Below are positions 1 through 8,537 of a stretch of 64,000 bases of DNA, piece by piece (the stretch's first letter is position 1; every line of letters begins with the position of its first letter). Origin of the DNA: Kocuria sp. cx-455 (GTDB lineage Bacteria; Actinomycetota; Actinomycetes; Actinomycetales; Micrococcaceae); the NCBI RefSeq assembly GCF_014698015.1, contig NZ_JACXBS010000003.1:217489-281488 (forward strand), in the 5' to 3' direction. The notes beneath the pieces are model-generated. The model saw nothing but the letters and a program-made list of their open reading frames with translations. It was not told the origin of the DNA and did no database searches. The translations under genes and the position numbers were made by a program.

Positions 1-1284
1 TTCACCGTGACCCGACACCCAGATTCCCATGCGGCGCCAGTCGTTGAGTTCGCCCGCGTTGGCCAAGGCGGTCGCGCATTGCAGGTGGTGCCCGGGAACC
101 CCTTCGTGGTACACGGTGGTGGTTTCCTCCCACGTGGCGTGGCGGTGGGTGCCCTCGGGGACCGACCACCACATACGCCCGGGGCGGGTGAAGTCACTAC
201 TGGGCGGTGTGTAGTAAATCCCGCCGTCCTGTGTGGGCGCGATCCTGCACTCCAGGTTGCGCATGGCGTCCGTGAACTCGAAGTGAGTCGTGGACAATTC
301 GGACACGGCCCCATCGGCGAGCGCCTGCATCCAGCGCTGCAGGGCATCGGTGGAATCCAGGCGGCGGGCCGGATCGTCGTTGAGCGCGTTCATGGCCTCA
401 CGAATGGAAGAGCCCGGCAAGATTTCGTGAGCCACCAGCCGTTGTTCCTGATCCAGCTGCCGCAACTGGTCGATGCCCCATTCGTACACCTCGCGAGGTT
501 CGAGCGTGGCACCCAGGAATGACCGCAGGTGCAGGCGGTAGTCGTCCTCCCCGACGGGGTCGGACTCCCGAGCGGACGGGGCGAAATCTTCGTGGAACGA
601 GCGCACCAGGGCCGAGTAGGACTCGCGGGCCCCGGTCACAGCCTGCTCCAAGGCGGGCCGCAGGTGTGCGGGAACGGATTCGTGGGTCAGGAGCGCGCCC
701 AGGGGTCCCTTGAGTTCGGAGTAGGCCTCCGCTTGCGCACCGGCCTCCCGGATCTGGGTCATCGAGGCCATTTTGCCGAGCTCGACCGCCTCTCGCAGGC
801 CCTCCGTGTAACTGCCCAGAGCGGGAGGCACGTGATGCAACCGCTCGACGATGTGCTCCCAGTCCTGCGCGCTGCCGGTGGGCATGTTGTCGAAGATTTC
901 TCGCACCCACTGCACCGGCGAGGCAATGTTGTTGACGGGCGACACGTCCAGGTTCGCGCAGTGCAGATCCGCCTCAAGGTTCAGCTGATTACGCAGGGCG
1001 TGGATCGTGACCCGATCCACGTCATCCCGGGGTTGTGCTGTCTCCATGGCCCGGAGGGTTTCGGAGCGCAACTGCGCCCGGTCCGCTCGACCCCGGGGTC
1101 CGTAATCAGGGTAGGCGGGTCCGTAACCGGTGAGCCCGTTCAACGTGGCCGCCAGGGGATCCAACCTCATGGAGCGTTCGAAATGCCGGTTGGCCAGTTC
1201 GTCCACGTCGGTGGCGGGGCGGTGAACCGCTCCCAACGGGGGGAGTTCACGGGTCGAACGGTTTCCGGTCTGCTTGTCAGTCAC
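1..1284 (-). CDS. DUF885 family protein (probable metallo-hydrolase), C-terminus cut by window edge
   Basis: Reading the minus strand from a GTG at 1284 gives 428 uninterrupted codons that run off the window start, so the 3' part is missing. The visible protein begins VTDKQTGN and carries the signature HEGVPGHHLQ at about residues 393-402, a zinc-site type motif typical of the DUF885 family of large, mostly alpha-helical soluble hydrolases. The exact substrate of these proteins is unknown; a peptidase role is usually assumed. An in-frame GTG four codons upstream (1296) with GGGA just before it is an alternative start. The gene reads away from the MauE-like gene's 3' end at 1340 in the same direction, with about 55 bases between them, so co-transcription is possible. 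Family assignment rests on the motif and overall character; it is not a database match. Confidence 0.8.
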   Translation of the reverse strand, partial: MTDKQTGNRSTRELPPLGAVHRPATDVDELANRHFERSMRLDPLAATLNGLTGYGPAYPDYGPRGRADRAQLRSETLRAMETAQPRDDVDRVTIHALRNQLNLEADLHCANLDVSPVNNIASPVQWVREIFDNMPTGSAQDWEHIVERLHHVPPALGSYTEGLREAVELGKMASMTQIREAGAQAEAYSELKGPLGALLTHESVPAHLRPALEQAVTGARESYSALVRSFHEDFAPSARESDPVGEDDYRLHLRSFLGATLEPREVYEWGIDQLRQLDQEQRLVAHEILPGSSIREAMNALNDDPARRLDSTDALQRWMQALADGAVSELSTTHFEFTDAMRNLECRIAPTQDGGIYYTPPSSDFTRPGRMWWSVPEGTHRHATWEETTTVYHEGVPGHHLQCATALANAGELNDWRRMGIWVSGHGE

Positions 1285-1339
1285 GAGAAGCCACACTAGT
1301 CCCAGCCGGCGAGATGACAAGGTAGGACGCCGGCGGTGC

Positions 1340-2440
1340 TCACCCGCGGGGAGTCGTGTCGAAACGTTCCAGCAATTCGTCCAGGAGCTGGCCCACGGCC
1401 GCGCCGCCCGCTGCGGGGCCGCCCGCCAGCAAGCCGTCCGCGCCCAGGACCACGGCCCACGGGGTGGAATCCATGTCGAACGAGCCGGCCAGTGACCGGT
1501 CCGGGTCCACCAGCGCATGGGTGCGTAGGGACTCGGGCAGAGCCCGGAGGGAGCGTTCGTGGGAGACCACGGTGTGCACCGCCACCGGGCCCAGCTCATG
1601 GGGGATGTCCCGCAGCCGGTGGATGACGGCCGGGCCCGAGTCACTTCCCGGGCCGACATAGAACAGCGCCCGGGCCCGGGTGTGGGCCATGATGCGCAGG
1701 GAGACTCTCCGGCCCTGGCTGTCGACGGTCCAGACGAAGGGAATCGGCAGCCGCCCGTGATTCTCTGACTCGGCAACCCCCTCACCCGGGTGAGTCGTGA
1801 CGGTGGAGTCCGCGACCTCGGCGGTGCGGAGCGGGGAGGTTGCGTCCCGAACGCCGACGTGCCCCGGCAACGGCGCAAGAGTGCTCAATTGATCCGCGCG
1901 CCATCCCTGCGCGGTCACGGTGCCCTTTTCCGCCCACACGATCACGCCGATGACCAGCAGCGGAACGGCAACCGCCACCACGGTCCACCACGGCAGTGGC
2001 AGGGCGGGCCCGGGATAGGAACCGGTGCTCGTCGCGATGAAGGCGAAGATGGCCAGGGCCACGAAGACCAGATTGCGAACGATAGTGCGCCAGGAGAGGG
2101 GAGCCCGAGACAACGAACCGAAGCACCCGCAGGACGCCGGGTCACCCTGCCGGACACCAATGCTCACGAACACCGTGAACGCGGCGAACAGCACCACGGT
2201 CGCGGCCGTGGCCGCCCACAGGATGATTCCGGAACTCAGTAGCAGGGAGAGTGCCAAGAGGATCTCGACCCAGGGAAGCGCGGTGCGCGCGGCCCGCGTG
2301 TTCACCATGGCGGGCAACGCCATCACGTTCAGGGCGCTCTCGTCGGTCGTGCGGGTGAGCACCTTGGCCACACCACTGGCCAGCAGGAGAAGGGCCAGGC
2401 TCCACAACACGCTCGCGACTATGACACTCACGCCCATCAT
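1340..2440 (-). CDS. MauE/DoxX-like membrane protein fused to a cysteine-less thioredoxin-like domain
   Basis: A 366-residue protein. The N-terminal part (about 1-175) has four or five hydrophobic segments and the Cys-Gly-Cys motif (C104, C106) of the MauE family, which in methylamine utilisation and related systems works in disulfide transfer or maturation of exported proteins. A hydrophilic linker follows. The C-terminal domain (about 245-360) looks like a TlpA/thioredoxin fold: a hydrophobic strand ending at YVGPG, then SDSG (266-269) where a CxxC active site would be expected, and a later cis-proline-like STPWAVVLG strand. The redox cysteines are therefore absent from the second domain. 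The start is one of two adjacent ATGs (2440 or 2437); no good ribosome binding site is visible. It follows the acyl-CoA carboxylase genes in the same direction. Confidence 0.78.
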   Translation of the reverse strand: MMGVSVIVASVLWSLALLLLASGVAKVLTRTTDESALNVMALPAMVNTRAARTALPWVEILLALSLLLSSGIILWAATAATVVLFAAFTVFVSIGVRQGDPASCGCFGSLSRAPLSWRTIVRNLVFVALAIFAFIATSTGSYPGPALPLPWWTVVAVAVPLLVIGVIVWAEKGTVTAQGWRADQLSTLAPLPGHVGVRDATSPLRTAEVADSTVTTHPGEGVAESENHGRLPIPFVWTVDSQGRRVSLRIMAHTRARALFYVGPGSDSGPAVIHRLRDIPHELGPVAVHTVVSHERSLRALPESLRTHALVDPDRSLAGSFDMDSTPWAVVLGADGLLAGGPAAGGAAVGQLLDELLERFDTTPRG

Positions 2441-2468
2441 GATGCGGGGGGAACCATAAGACTCGCGG

Positions 2469-2744
2469 TCAGCTCTCAGGCCGTGTGCGACGCCACGCGC
2501 CCCATCCGGGGCGAAGTCTCATTCCCAGTCGCATGCGGCGCGACTGCACTCGCGGCACGCGAACGGGAGTGGAGCGCGCATCGCCCGCGGCGGCGTCGCA
2601 GCTCATGAAGACCGCGGTGAGCGCAGCGAGTTCCTCGGCGGTCGGGTTGCCGTGCGTGACCGTGAAAAAGGGTTCGCGCTTGTCCTGGGGATCCAGGGGC
2701 TCCAACCCGGACACCGCCACACGGGTTTTCTCCTGGGCGCTCAC
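2469..2744 (-). CDS. accE: Acyl-CoA carboxylase epsilon subunit
   Basis: A 91-residue protein whose middle ([16 protein letters not shown]) matches the conserved core of actinobacterial acyl-CoA carboxylase epsilon subunits, with an Arg-rich C-terminus. Epsilon subunits are small stabilising/activating partners of the beta carboxyltransferase in acetyl- or propionyl-CoA carboxylase complexes. Its ATG overlaps the stop of the upstream beta-subunit gene by 4 bases (ATGA type), so the two are almost certainly translationally coupled. Known in the family: epsilon genes sit directly after accB/pccB. The biotinylated alpha subunit is not in this window. Confidence 0.88.
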   Translation of the reverse strand: MSAQEKTRVAVSGLEPLDPQDKREPFFTVTHGNPTAEELAALTAVFMSCDAAAGDARSTPVRVPRVQSRRMRLGMRLRPGWGAWRRTRPES

Positions 2745-4324
2745 AGCGGAATGTTCCCGTGCTTCTTGGCGGGCATGGACGCACGCTTGTCGGCCAGACC
2801 GCGCAACGCCTTGATGATCTGCGTGCGGGTCTCGGACGGGATGATCACCGAATCCACGAACCCGAGCTCTGCGGCCTGATACGGGTTCAGTAGGTCTTCC
2901 TCGAACTTCTGGGCTAGGTCCGCGCGCAGAGCGGCGGTGTCCTCGTCGTTGTCCGCTGCGGCCTTGAGATCGCGGCGGTAGAGAATCTCCACCGCGCCCT
3001 GGGCGCCCATTACCCCGATTTGAGCGGTGGGCCAGGCCAGGTTGATGTCCGCGCCCAGCTTTTTGGAACCCATCACGATGTACGCGCCACCGTAGGCCTT
3101 GCGCGTGATCAGGGTGACCAGGGGAACGGTCGCCTCCGCATACGCGTAGAGCAGCTTGGCACCGCGACGAATAATGCCGTTGAACTCCTGGTCCGTGCCC
3201 GGCAGGAAGCCGGGGACGTCCACCAAGGTCAGGATCGGAATGTTGAACGCGTCGCAGTGGCGCACGAAACGCGCGGCCTTCTCCGACGCCGCGATGTCAA
3301 GGGTGCCGGCGAACTGCATGGGCTGGTTGGCCACGATGCCCACCGTCTGACCCTCCACGCGGCCGTATCCGACCATCACATTGGGTGCGTAGAGCTCCTG
3401 GATCTGCATGAAGTGACCGTCGTCCACCACGGTCTCGATCACGGTGCGCATGTCGTAGGGCTGGTTGGCGGAGTCCGGAATGAGAGTGTCCAGACCCAGG
3501 TCCTCGTCGTCGATCTCCAGGATCTGGTCGTGCTCCATGCGCGGGGAGTCCTGCAGGTTGTTGCCCGGCAGGTATTCGAGCAGTTCATGGACGAAATCGA
3601 AGGCATCCTGCTCGTCGGAGGCCAGGTAGGCCGCAGTGCCGGTGCGCTCGTTGTGGGAGCGAGCACCGCCGAGGGTCTCCATGTCCACTTCTTCACCGGT
3701 GACGGTCTTGATCACGTCCGGGCCGGTGATGAACATGTGGGAGGTCTTGTCCACCATGACCACGAAGTCCGTCAGGGCGGGGGAGTAAGCGGCGCCACCG
3801 GCGCACGGGCCCATGATCAGGGAGATCTGGGGCACCACCCCGGAGGAGCGCACATTCATGCGGAAGATGTCCGCGAACATCGCCAGTGAAGCCACGCCCT
3901 CCTGGATGCGTGCACCGCCGCCGTCGTTGATACCGATCACGGGGCATCCATTGCGCAGGGCGAACTTTTGTACCTTGACGATCTTCTCGCCGTTGACCTG
4001 GGACAGTGAACCGCCGAAGACCCCGAAGTCCTGGGAGTACACGGCGACCAGCCGGCCGTCCACGGTGCCGTAACCGGTCACCACGCCGTCACCCAGCAGC
4101 TTCTTCTTCTCCATGCCGAACATGGTGGAGTGGTGCACGGCCAGCGCGTCGAACTCCACGAAGGAGTCCACGTCCAGCAGCATCTCAATGCGTTCGCGGG
4201 CGGTGTTCTTACCGCGGGAATGCTGCTTCTCGACCGCCGCGTCACCGGCGGGCCGCTCGGACTTCTCACGGCGCTCGCGGAAATCGGCGATCTTACCTGC
4301 GGTGGTGGTCAGGTCGTGGCTCAT
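2741..4324 (-). CDS. Acyl-CoA (propionyl/acetyl-CoA) carboxylase beta subunit, carboxyltransferase
   Basis: A 527-residue biotin-dependent carboxyltransferase. It transfers CO2 from carboxybiotin on the alpha subunit to an acyl-CoA, giving malonyl- or methylmalonyl-CoA for fatty-acid synthesis. The crotonase-type N- and C-terminal halves are both present: N half with [11 protein letters not shown] and [13 protein letters not shown] oxyanion-hole regions (about residues 130-180), C half with [25 protein letters not shown] split over about 370-400 and [14 protein letters not shown] near 410. Length is normal for AccD5/PccB proteins. A GAGG ribosome binding site precedes the ATG. Whether acetyl- or propionyl-CoA is preferred cannot be decided from inspection. 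The epsilon subunit overlaps its stop, and the biotin ligase that loads the alpha subunit lies a few hundred bases away on the other strand. Confidence 0.93.
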   Translation of the reverse strand: MSHDLTTTAGKIADFRERREKSERPAGDAAVEKQHSRGKNTARERIEMLLDVDSFVEFDALAVHHSTMFGMEKKKLLGDGVVTGYGTVDGRLVAVYSQDFGVFGGSLSQVNGEKIVKVQKFALRNGCPVIGINDGGGARIQEGVASLAMFADIFRMNVRSSGVVPQISLIMGPCAGGAAYSPALTDFVVMVDKTSHMFITGPDVIKTVTGEEVDMETLGGARSHNERTGTAAYLASDEQDAFDFVHELLEYLPGNNLQDSPRMEHDQILEIDDEDLGLDTLIPDSANQPYDMRTVIETVVDDGHFMQIQELYAPNVMVGYGRVEGQTVGIVANQPMQFAGTLDIAASEKAARFVRHCDAFNIPILTLVDVPGFLPGTDQEFNGIIRRGAKLLYAYAEATVPLVTLITRKAYGGAYIVMGSKKLGADINLAWPTAQIGVMGAQGAVEILYRRDLKAAADNDEDTAALRADLAQKFEEDLLNPYQAAELGFVDSVIIPSETRTQIIKALRGLADKRASMPAKKHGNIPL

Positions 4325-4477
4325 GGCACCTCGCGTTGTCTCGGTCCGGTACAGGGATGGGAGTACCGGGGGTCCCAGGTTCGGGACGTCACAAGTTTAT
4401 TCTGCGGGGCGGCCCATGCCTTTGTAGGGGTCCCACAATCCCGTGACGGGTTCTTTCACGTAGTCATTGCCGGTCAC

Positions 4478-4762
4478 TCAAGACCACGTGCCGGTGTTGA
4501 TGCTCCATTCACGCACGCTGTGGTCGGTCACGACACCCGCAATGACCAGCGGATCCTTAGCCAGGATGGCCCGGACCTCGTCCGCGCTCTCGGCCGAAAA
4601 GACGAGTAGGGCACCGGCGGCGCCCCGGTCCGTGAAAGGCCCCGAGCCCATGATATTGCCCTGTTGCGCCAACTCGCCCAGGTAGGCGCGGTGAGCGGGG
4701 CGGTGTTCATTGAGGAGCTCCGTGGGGCCGCCGTAGGAGTAGGTCACTGCGAAAATGCTCAT
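4478..4762 (-). CDS. YciI family protein
   Basis: A 94-residue protein of the YciI-like ferredoxin-fold family. It shows the usual pattern: an N-terminal beta strand (MSIFAVTYSY), the conserved HRPAHRAYLGELAQQG block with the His/Asp-type dimer pocket, then GPFTDRGAAGALLVFSAESADEV and a C-terminal strand with DPLVIAGVV. Members are small dimeric enzymes or accessory proteins, often annotated as dehydratase- or muconolactone-isomerase-like, with poorly known substrates. Length is typical. It starts 118 bases from the divergent biotin ligase and reads toward the carboxylase genes, about 150 bases upstream of them. Confidence 0.85.
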   Translation of the reverse strand: MSIFAVTYSYGGPTELLNEHRPAHRAYLGELAQQGNIMGSGPFTDRGAAGALLVFSAESADEVRAILAKDPLVIAGVVTDHSVREWSINTGTWS

Positions 4763-4879
4763 GGTTGCCTTTCACCGGCATTATGTTGGGTTGCTTCCGT
4801 TCAGCTTATGCCCCGACAGCGGCGGTAGACATAAGCTGGGAAATAACGACATATCCGTCCCCTCGAAGGAGCCACCCGC

Positions 4880-5815
4880 ATGGACCCCACTGCCCTGGAA
4901 CCGGCAGCGGATTTCCGCGCTGACCAGTTGCAGTCCTCGCTTGCGGACTCCGGGTTTTCCTCCGTGACCGTGTTGGACCGGGTCGACTCCACCAATCGGT
5001 GGCTCGCCGAGTTGACGCGAGAGGGCGGGGGTGCGGAACTGCGCGCCGTGGTCACGGGTTTTCAAAGCGCGGGCAAGGGTCGCCTGGACCGGCAATGGTT
5101 CACCCCGCCGGGGGTGGCGCTCACCTTTTCCGTGGCGTGCTCGCCCCATACCCCAGCAGGTGAACCCTGGCCCGTGGAATACGTGCCGTGGCTGACGCTG
5201 ATCATGGCGCACAGTGTCACGCATGTGGTGCGGAACCTCGTGGGTGTTCCCGCGGTGATCAAGTGGCCCAATGATGTCTTGGTGGACTCGCGCAAGGTCT
5301 GTGGTGTGTTGGCTTCGCTGGTCTCCCCTCCGGACGGTTCCGCACCCAGCGCGGTGGTGGGTGCGGGCTTGAACGTGAGTCAGCGTCACCTTCCGGTTCC
5401 AGCCGCTACGTCGCTGCTCCTGGAGGCCGGTGACGCCGCGGCCGTACCCGGCCGACAGGCACTGCTCACCGAGATCCTGCGCGAGTTCGCCCGCTGCTAT
5501 CACCGAGTAAGTGTGGACCCCGGTGCCGAACTCGGACCGGGAGGTGACGTGCGCGCTCTCCTCGAATCGGAAGTGGACACCCTGGGGCGCCGCGTGGCAC
5601 TGCATTTACCCGGCTCCACCGTGCCGGAACAGGCGGTGGCCGAGGGCCTGGGGACATCGGGCGAGTTGCTCGTGCGCGGCCACGACGGCGCCGCGCGCGC
5701 GTTGTCCGCCGGCGACGTCGTGCATGTGCGGCCTACACCCGGTGAGCCCCGAACCGCGGCCGAGCAACGCGCGATCCACGCGATCCGGGACGTCACCGCG
5801 GGTGACCGGGCATGA
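4880..5815 (+). CDS. birA: Biotin--[acetyl-CoA-carboxylase] ligase (class I, no DNA-binding domain)
   Basis: A 311-residue biotin-protein ligase that makes biotinyl-AMP and attaches biotin to the carrier lysine of acyl-CoA carboxylases. Visible motifs are VDSTNRWL near residue 35-42, the biotinyl-AMP binding loop SAGKGRLDRQW (63-73), KWPNDVL (128-134) and the KVCGVL strand. A small C-terminal SH3-like domain follows. No N-terminal winged helix is present, so unlike E. coli BirA it should not act as a repressor. A GAAGGAG ribosome binding site precedes the ATG. The stop overlaps the next gene by 4 bases, the first link in a four-gene chain. Its position beside the carboxylase beta/epsilon genes fits the pathway. 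Confidence 0.93.
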   Translation: MDPTALEPAADFRADQLQSSLADSGFSSVTVLDRVDSTNRWLAELTREGGGAELRAVVTGFQSAGKGRLDRQWFTPPGVALTFSVACSPHTPAGEPWPVEYVPWLTLIMAHSVTHVVRNLVGVPAVIKWPNDVLVDSRKVCGVLASLVSPPDGSAPSAVVGAGLNVSQRHLPVPAATSLLLEAGDAAAVPGRQALLTEILREFARCYHRVSVDPGAELGPGGDVRALLESEVDTLGRRVALHLPGSTVPEQAVAEGLGTSGELLVRGHDGAARALSAGDVVHVRPTPGEPRTAAEQRAIHAIRDVTAGDRA

Positions 5816-6405
5816 GAAGCAAGAACCGTCTGGTGCTCGGGTCGGGTGAGGAAACCATTGTCGCCACCAGGGCCCACCCCGTGAGACTGGTGGGGCCGGC
5901 CGTGATCGCGTGGGGCACAGTGTTGATGTATTCGGCGCTGCACCGACTGCTGGACTTGATTTGGCGGCCCTCCGAAGCACCCTGGACCACCCTGCATTCG
6001 CTGGTGGGGTGGCTCATTACCCTTGCCGCGCTGTGGGTGGCGTACCGGTATGTGTTGCTGCCGGCGTGGCGCTGGTTGCGCACCGTGTTCGTCCTGACCA
6101 ATCAGCGGCTGGCCCTGACCGGTCCGCCCGCCAAGGACGGCGTGGTGGCCCTGCCGTTGGGCGCGTTGCGCAGTGCACGCGTGGTGGCGCCCACCGGGGT
6201 GTTCGCCATGCTGACACGCGGAGTGGACCGTGGAACGGTCATTGCGGACTTCGGAGCGCTGGGCGGCCTCAAACTGGCGGCCTGCCCGCAACCGGACGCC
6301 ATGGTAGATCTGGTCCAACAGTCCGGACGGCGCGCTGGCAATTACAGTAGTTCTGGCACCAGCACATCACCGAGAAGCAGTTTTCAAGGAGGGCCGCGTG
6401 GCTGA
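5812..6405 (+). CDS. PH domain-containing membrane protein
   Basis: A 197-residue protein with two transmembrane segments in the first half (roughly residues 25-45 and 62-85) followed by a soluble beta-rich region beginning TVFVLTNQRLALTG, which is the characteristic opening of the bacterial PH-like (bPH2, YdbT/YvbH) domain. The C-terminus after residue about 175 is Ser/Thr-rich and probably disordered. Function of these proteins is not established; they are thought to be membrane-associated scaffold or stress proteins. The ATG overlaps the birA stop (ATGA), and its own stop overlaps the start of the adenylate cyclase gene, so it is an integral operon member. Confidence 0.8.
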   Translation: MRSKNRLVLGSGEETIVATRAHPVRLVGPAVIAWGTVLMYSALHRLLDLIWRPSEAPWTTLHSLVGWLITLAALWVAYRYVLLPAWRWLRTVFVLTNQRLALTGPPAKDGVVALPLGALRSARVVAPTGVFAMLTRGVDRGTVIADFGALGGLKLAACPQPDAMVDLVQQSGRRAGNYSSSGTSTSPRSSFQGGPRG

Positions 6406-7558
6406 AGACCCCAACGACCGCTCAGACCAGCCCGTGGTCGGTCCCCAGACCGAGCAGATCAACCTCAATCTCCACAACCCGGTGCAGTCCAATCTGTACG
6501 GGTCGGAGGAGTCCAAAGCGGCCGTCAAGAACCTCGATGAGCTACTGCTGGGCTCCGAGCGCAACCTCAAACGCCGCGAGACCGCACATGCTGCGGAACT
6601 GTCCACCGCCTCCGCGCGGAAAATCTGGCGTGCCCTGGGGTTCCCCAATCTCAGCGATGACGAGGTGTACTTCACCCAGGAGGACGTCCGGGCGCTGCGC
6701 GTTGTCTCCGACCTGGTGCAGCGGGACAAATTGTCCGAGGAAGCGGCGTTGTCCCTGGCCCGCTCGGTTGCCCAGTTGTCCGACCGCATGGTCGTGTGGC
6801 AGATCGAGGCGCTCGTCGAGGACATGGTGGCTCACCAGGGCATGACGGACGCCCAGGCGCGGCGCGAACTGCTCCGCGTGCTTCCCGAGATGGTGGATCC
6901 GCTCAAGAAACTGCTCGACTATTCGTGGCGTCGACAATTGTCGGCCGCCGTGCAGCGGCTCGCGATGCGCGGGGAACGCGCCGACGGGTCCACGGAGAGT
7001 TTGGGCGAGCACGGTACGGACGTGGGCGGCTCGTCGCTTCCGCTGGCTCGCGGCGTGGGGTTCGCGGACCTGGTCTCCTATACCTCTCTGTCGCGGCAGA
7101 TGAACGAGCGCACCCTGGCCAACCTGGTGCAGCGATTCGAGAAGCGCTGCGCGGAAATCATTTCCATGGGCGGGGGCCGGGTGATCAAGACCATTGGTGA
7201 CGAGGTCATGTTCCTGTCCGAGACCCCGCAGGGCGGTGCCCAGATCTCTCTGGCGTTGGCCAGGCTGATCAAGAACGACCCGCTCCTCCCGCAGGCCCGC
7301 GTGGCTTTCGTGTGGGGTCGCGTGCTGCCCCGGTTGGGTGACCTGTACGGGCCCACCGTGAACCTGGCGTCCCGGTTGGTGGCGCTGACCGATCCCGGAG
7401 GAGTGGTGGTGGATGCGTCCACGGCCTCCGTGTTGACCAATGACAACAGGTTCGTCCTGACGCCCCAGCCCTCTCGGAACGTGCGCGGTTTCGGTGACGT
7501 GCAGCCGGTGTCCCTGACTCAGGGCGAGGGCCCGCGACTGGAAGACGAGGACGAATGA
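6398..7558 (+). CDS. Class III adenylate cyclase with autoinhibitory (Rv1264-like) regulatory domain
   Basis: A 386-residue cytoplasmic protein. Residues about 50-190 form an all-helical region (ARKIWRALGFPNLSDDEVYF and following) like the N-terminal regulatory domain of mycobacterial cyclases such as the pH-sensing Rv1264. Residues about 217-370 are the catalytic domain. The expected residues are present: metal aspartates D224 (in GFADLVSYT) and D268 (in KTIGDEVMF), lysine K264, D315, and the transition-state pair N322/R326 in YGPTVNLASRL. It should be active as a homodimer, making cAMP from ATP. The GTG start has a strong AGGAGG about 8 bases upstream, within the end of the PH-domain gene. 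The stop overlaps the phosphatase start by 4 bases. Confidence 0.92.
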   Translation: MAEDPNDRSDQPVVGPQTEQINLNLHNPVQSNLYGSEESKAAVKNLDELLLGSERNLKRRETAHAAELSTASARKIWRALGFPNLSDDEVYFTQEDVRALRVVSDLVQRDKLSEEAALSLARSVAQLSDRMVVWQIEALVEDMVAHQGMTDAQARRELLRVLPEMVDPLKKLLDYSWRRQLSAAVQRLAMRGERADGSTESLGEHGTDVGGSSLPLARGVGFADLVSYTSLSRQMNERTLANLVQRFEKRCAEIISMGGGRVIKTIGDEVMFLSETPQGGAQISLALARLIKNDPLLPQARVAFVWGRVLPRLGDLYGPTVNLASRLVALTDPGGVVVDASTASVLTNDNRFVLTPQPSRNVRGFGDVQPVSLTQGEGPRLEDEDE

Positions 7559-8472
7559 GCAGCTCGCTGGCCATCCGATCGGGCGGTGTCACCGATCGAG
7601 GGCTGCGGAGGGAATCCAACGAGGATGCCCTGGTCGTCACCGACACCATGCTTGCCGTGGCGGACGGCATGGGTGGCCACGAGGCCGGCGAGGTCGCGAG
7701 TGCGTTGTGCGTGTCCACGCTCGGCTCGTCGGAGTTGTTCACGCTCGAGAACTTCATGGACTATCAGATCGTGGAGCCCGAACCCGGCTTGGACGTGTCC
7801 CGGTTCCGCGCGACGATCGATCGTCAGCTCAAGCTCGATCCCGATGTGCCCAATGAAGCCCTGGGTGCCGTGCATCGTTTGCGGTCCGTGCTGTGGGAAG
7901 CCGATCAGGCGATTCAGGCCCAGTGCGGTACCCGCGCGGGAACGACCGTCACCGGCGCGTGGCTGGTGTGCATTGCGGGGCAGTGGCTGTGGCTCATTTT
8001 CAACGTGGGGGACTCCCGCACGTACGAGTTGACCGGCCCGCCCGTGGGTGAGCGCCCCACCGACCCCGAGCACCCCGTGGGCGTGGCCCAGTTGACCGTG
8101 GATCATTCCGAGGTTCAATACTTGGTCTCCATCGGTCAACTCACCCCGGCCCAGGCCCTCGTTCATCCGCGGCGCAACGTGATCACCCGGGCCCTGGGCA
8201 CCGGTCAGGTGTGGGAACCGGACGTCATTGTGATCCCGGCGCGTCCGGGACAGCGCCTGCTGATGTGCTCGGACGGTCTCACCGGTGAGCTCTCACCGGC
8301 GCACATCGCCCGGGTGCTCCACGCCGTGCACCATCCCAAGGAGGCCGCGGACGTCCTGTTGCAGGCGGCGCTGCGAACCGGAGGCAGGGACAATGTGACG
8401 TTGATCGTGGCGGATGTCCTCCAGGCGGACGATCCCCGGCTCACCACGGGCACCATCAATCACATCAACTAG
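7555..8472 (+). CDS. PP2C family serine/threonine protein phosphatase
   Basis: A 305-residue metal-dependent protein phosphatase. Motifs of the PPM/PP2C family are clear: RGLRRESNEDA (15-25), VADGMGGHEAGEVAS (35-49), the FNVGDSRTY strand near residue 150-157, LLMCSDGLTGELS near 237-250 and GGRDNVTLIVADV close to the C-terminus, giving the aspartates of the binuclear metal site. There is no membrane segment or FHA domain. Compared with minimal bacterial PP2Cs it has an insertion around 60-100. It ends the birA - PH - cyclase - phosphatase chain and is followed by a strong hairpin. Its target is unknown; it may reverse Ser/Thr phosphorylation. Confidence 0.92.
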   Translation: MSSSLAIRSGGVTDRGLRRESNEDALVVTDTMLAVADGMGGHEAGEVASALCVSTLGSSELFTLENFMDYQIVEPEPGLDVSRFRATIDRQLKLDPDVPNEALGAVHRLRSVLWEADQAIQAQCGTRAGTTVTGAWLVCIAGQWLWLIFNVGDSRTYELTGPPVGERPTDPEHPVGVAQLTVDHSEVQYLVSIGQLTPAQALVHPRRNVITRALGTGQVWEPDVIVIPARPGQRLLMCSDGLTGELSPAHIARVLHAVHHPKEAADVLLQAALRTGGRDNVTLIVADVLQADDPRLTTGTINHIN

Positions 8473-8482
8473 TTTTCAGACT

Positions 8483-8521
8483 GCCGACGCCGCCCGCGCG
8501 AGTCTCGCGGGCGGCGTCGGC
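8483..8521. terminator. Bidirectional GC hairpin between convergent genes
   Basis: A perfect 16-base-pair stem (8483-8498 with 8506-8521) and a 7-base loop lie between the PP2C gene and the convergent acyl-CoA dehydrogenase gene. There is no T tract, as is common in actinobacterial intrinsic terminators. The stem contains the core GACGCCGC / GCGGCGTC that recurs in other intergenic hairpins of this window. Confidence 0.75.
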
Positions 8522-8537
8522 ACGCGGACGGTTCGGC

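Noticed and set aside
2977..3900. Long plus-strand frame over the carboxylase beta gene
   Set aside because: Antisense shadow of a well-supported gene.
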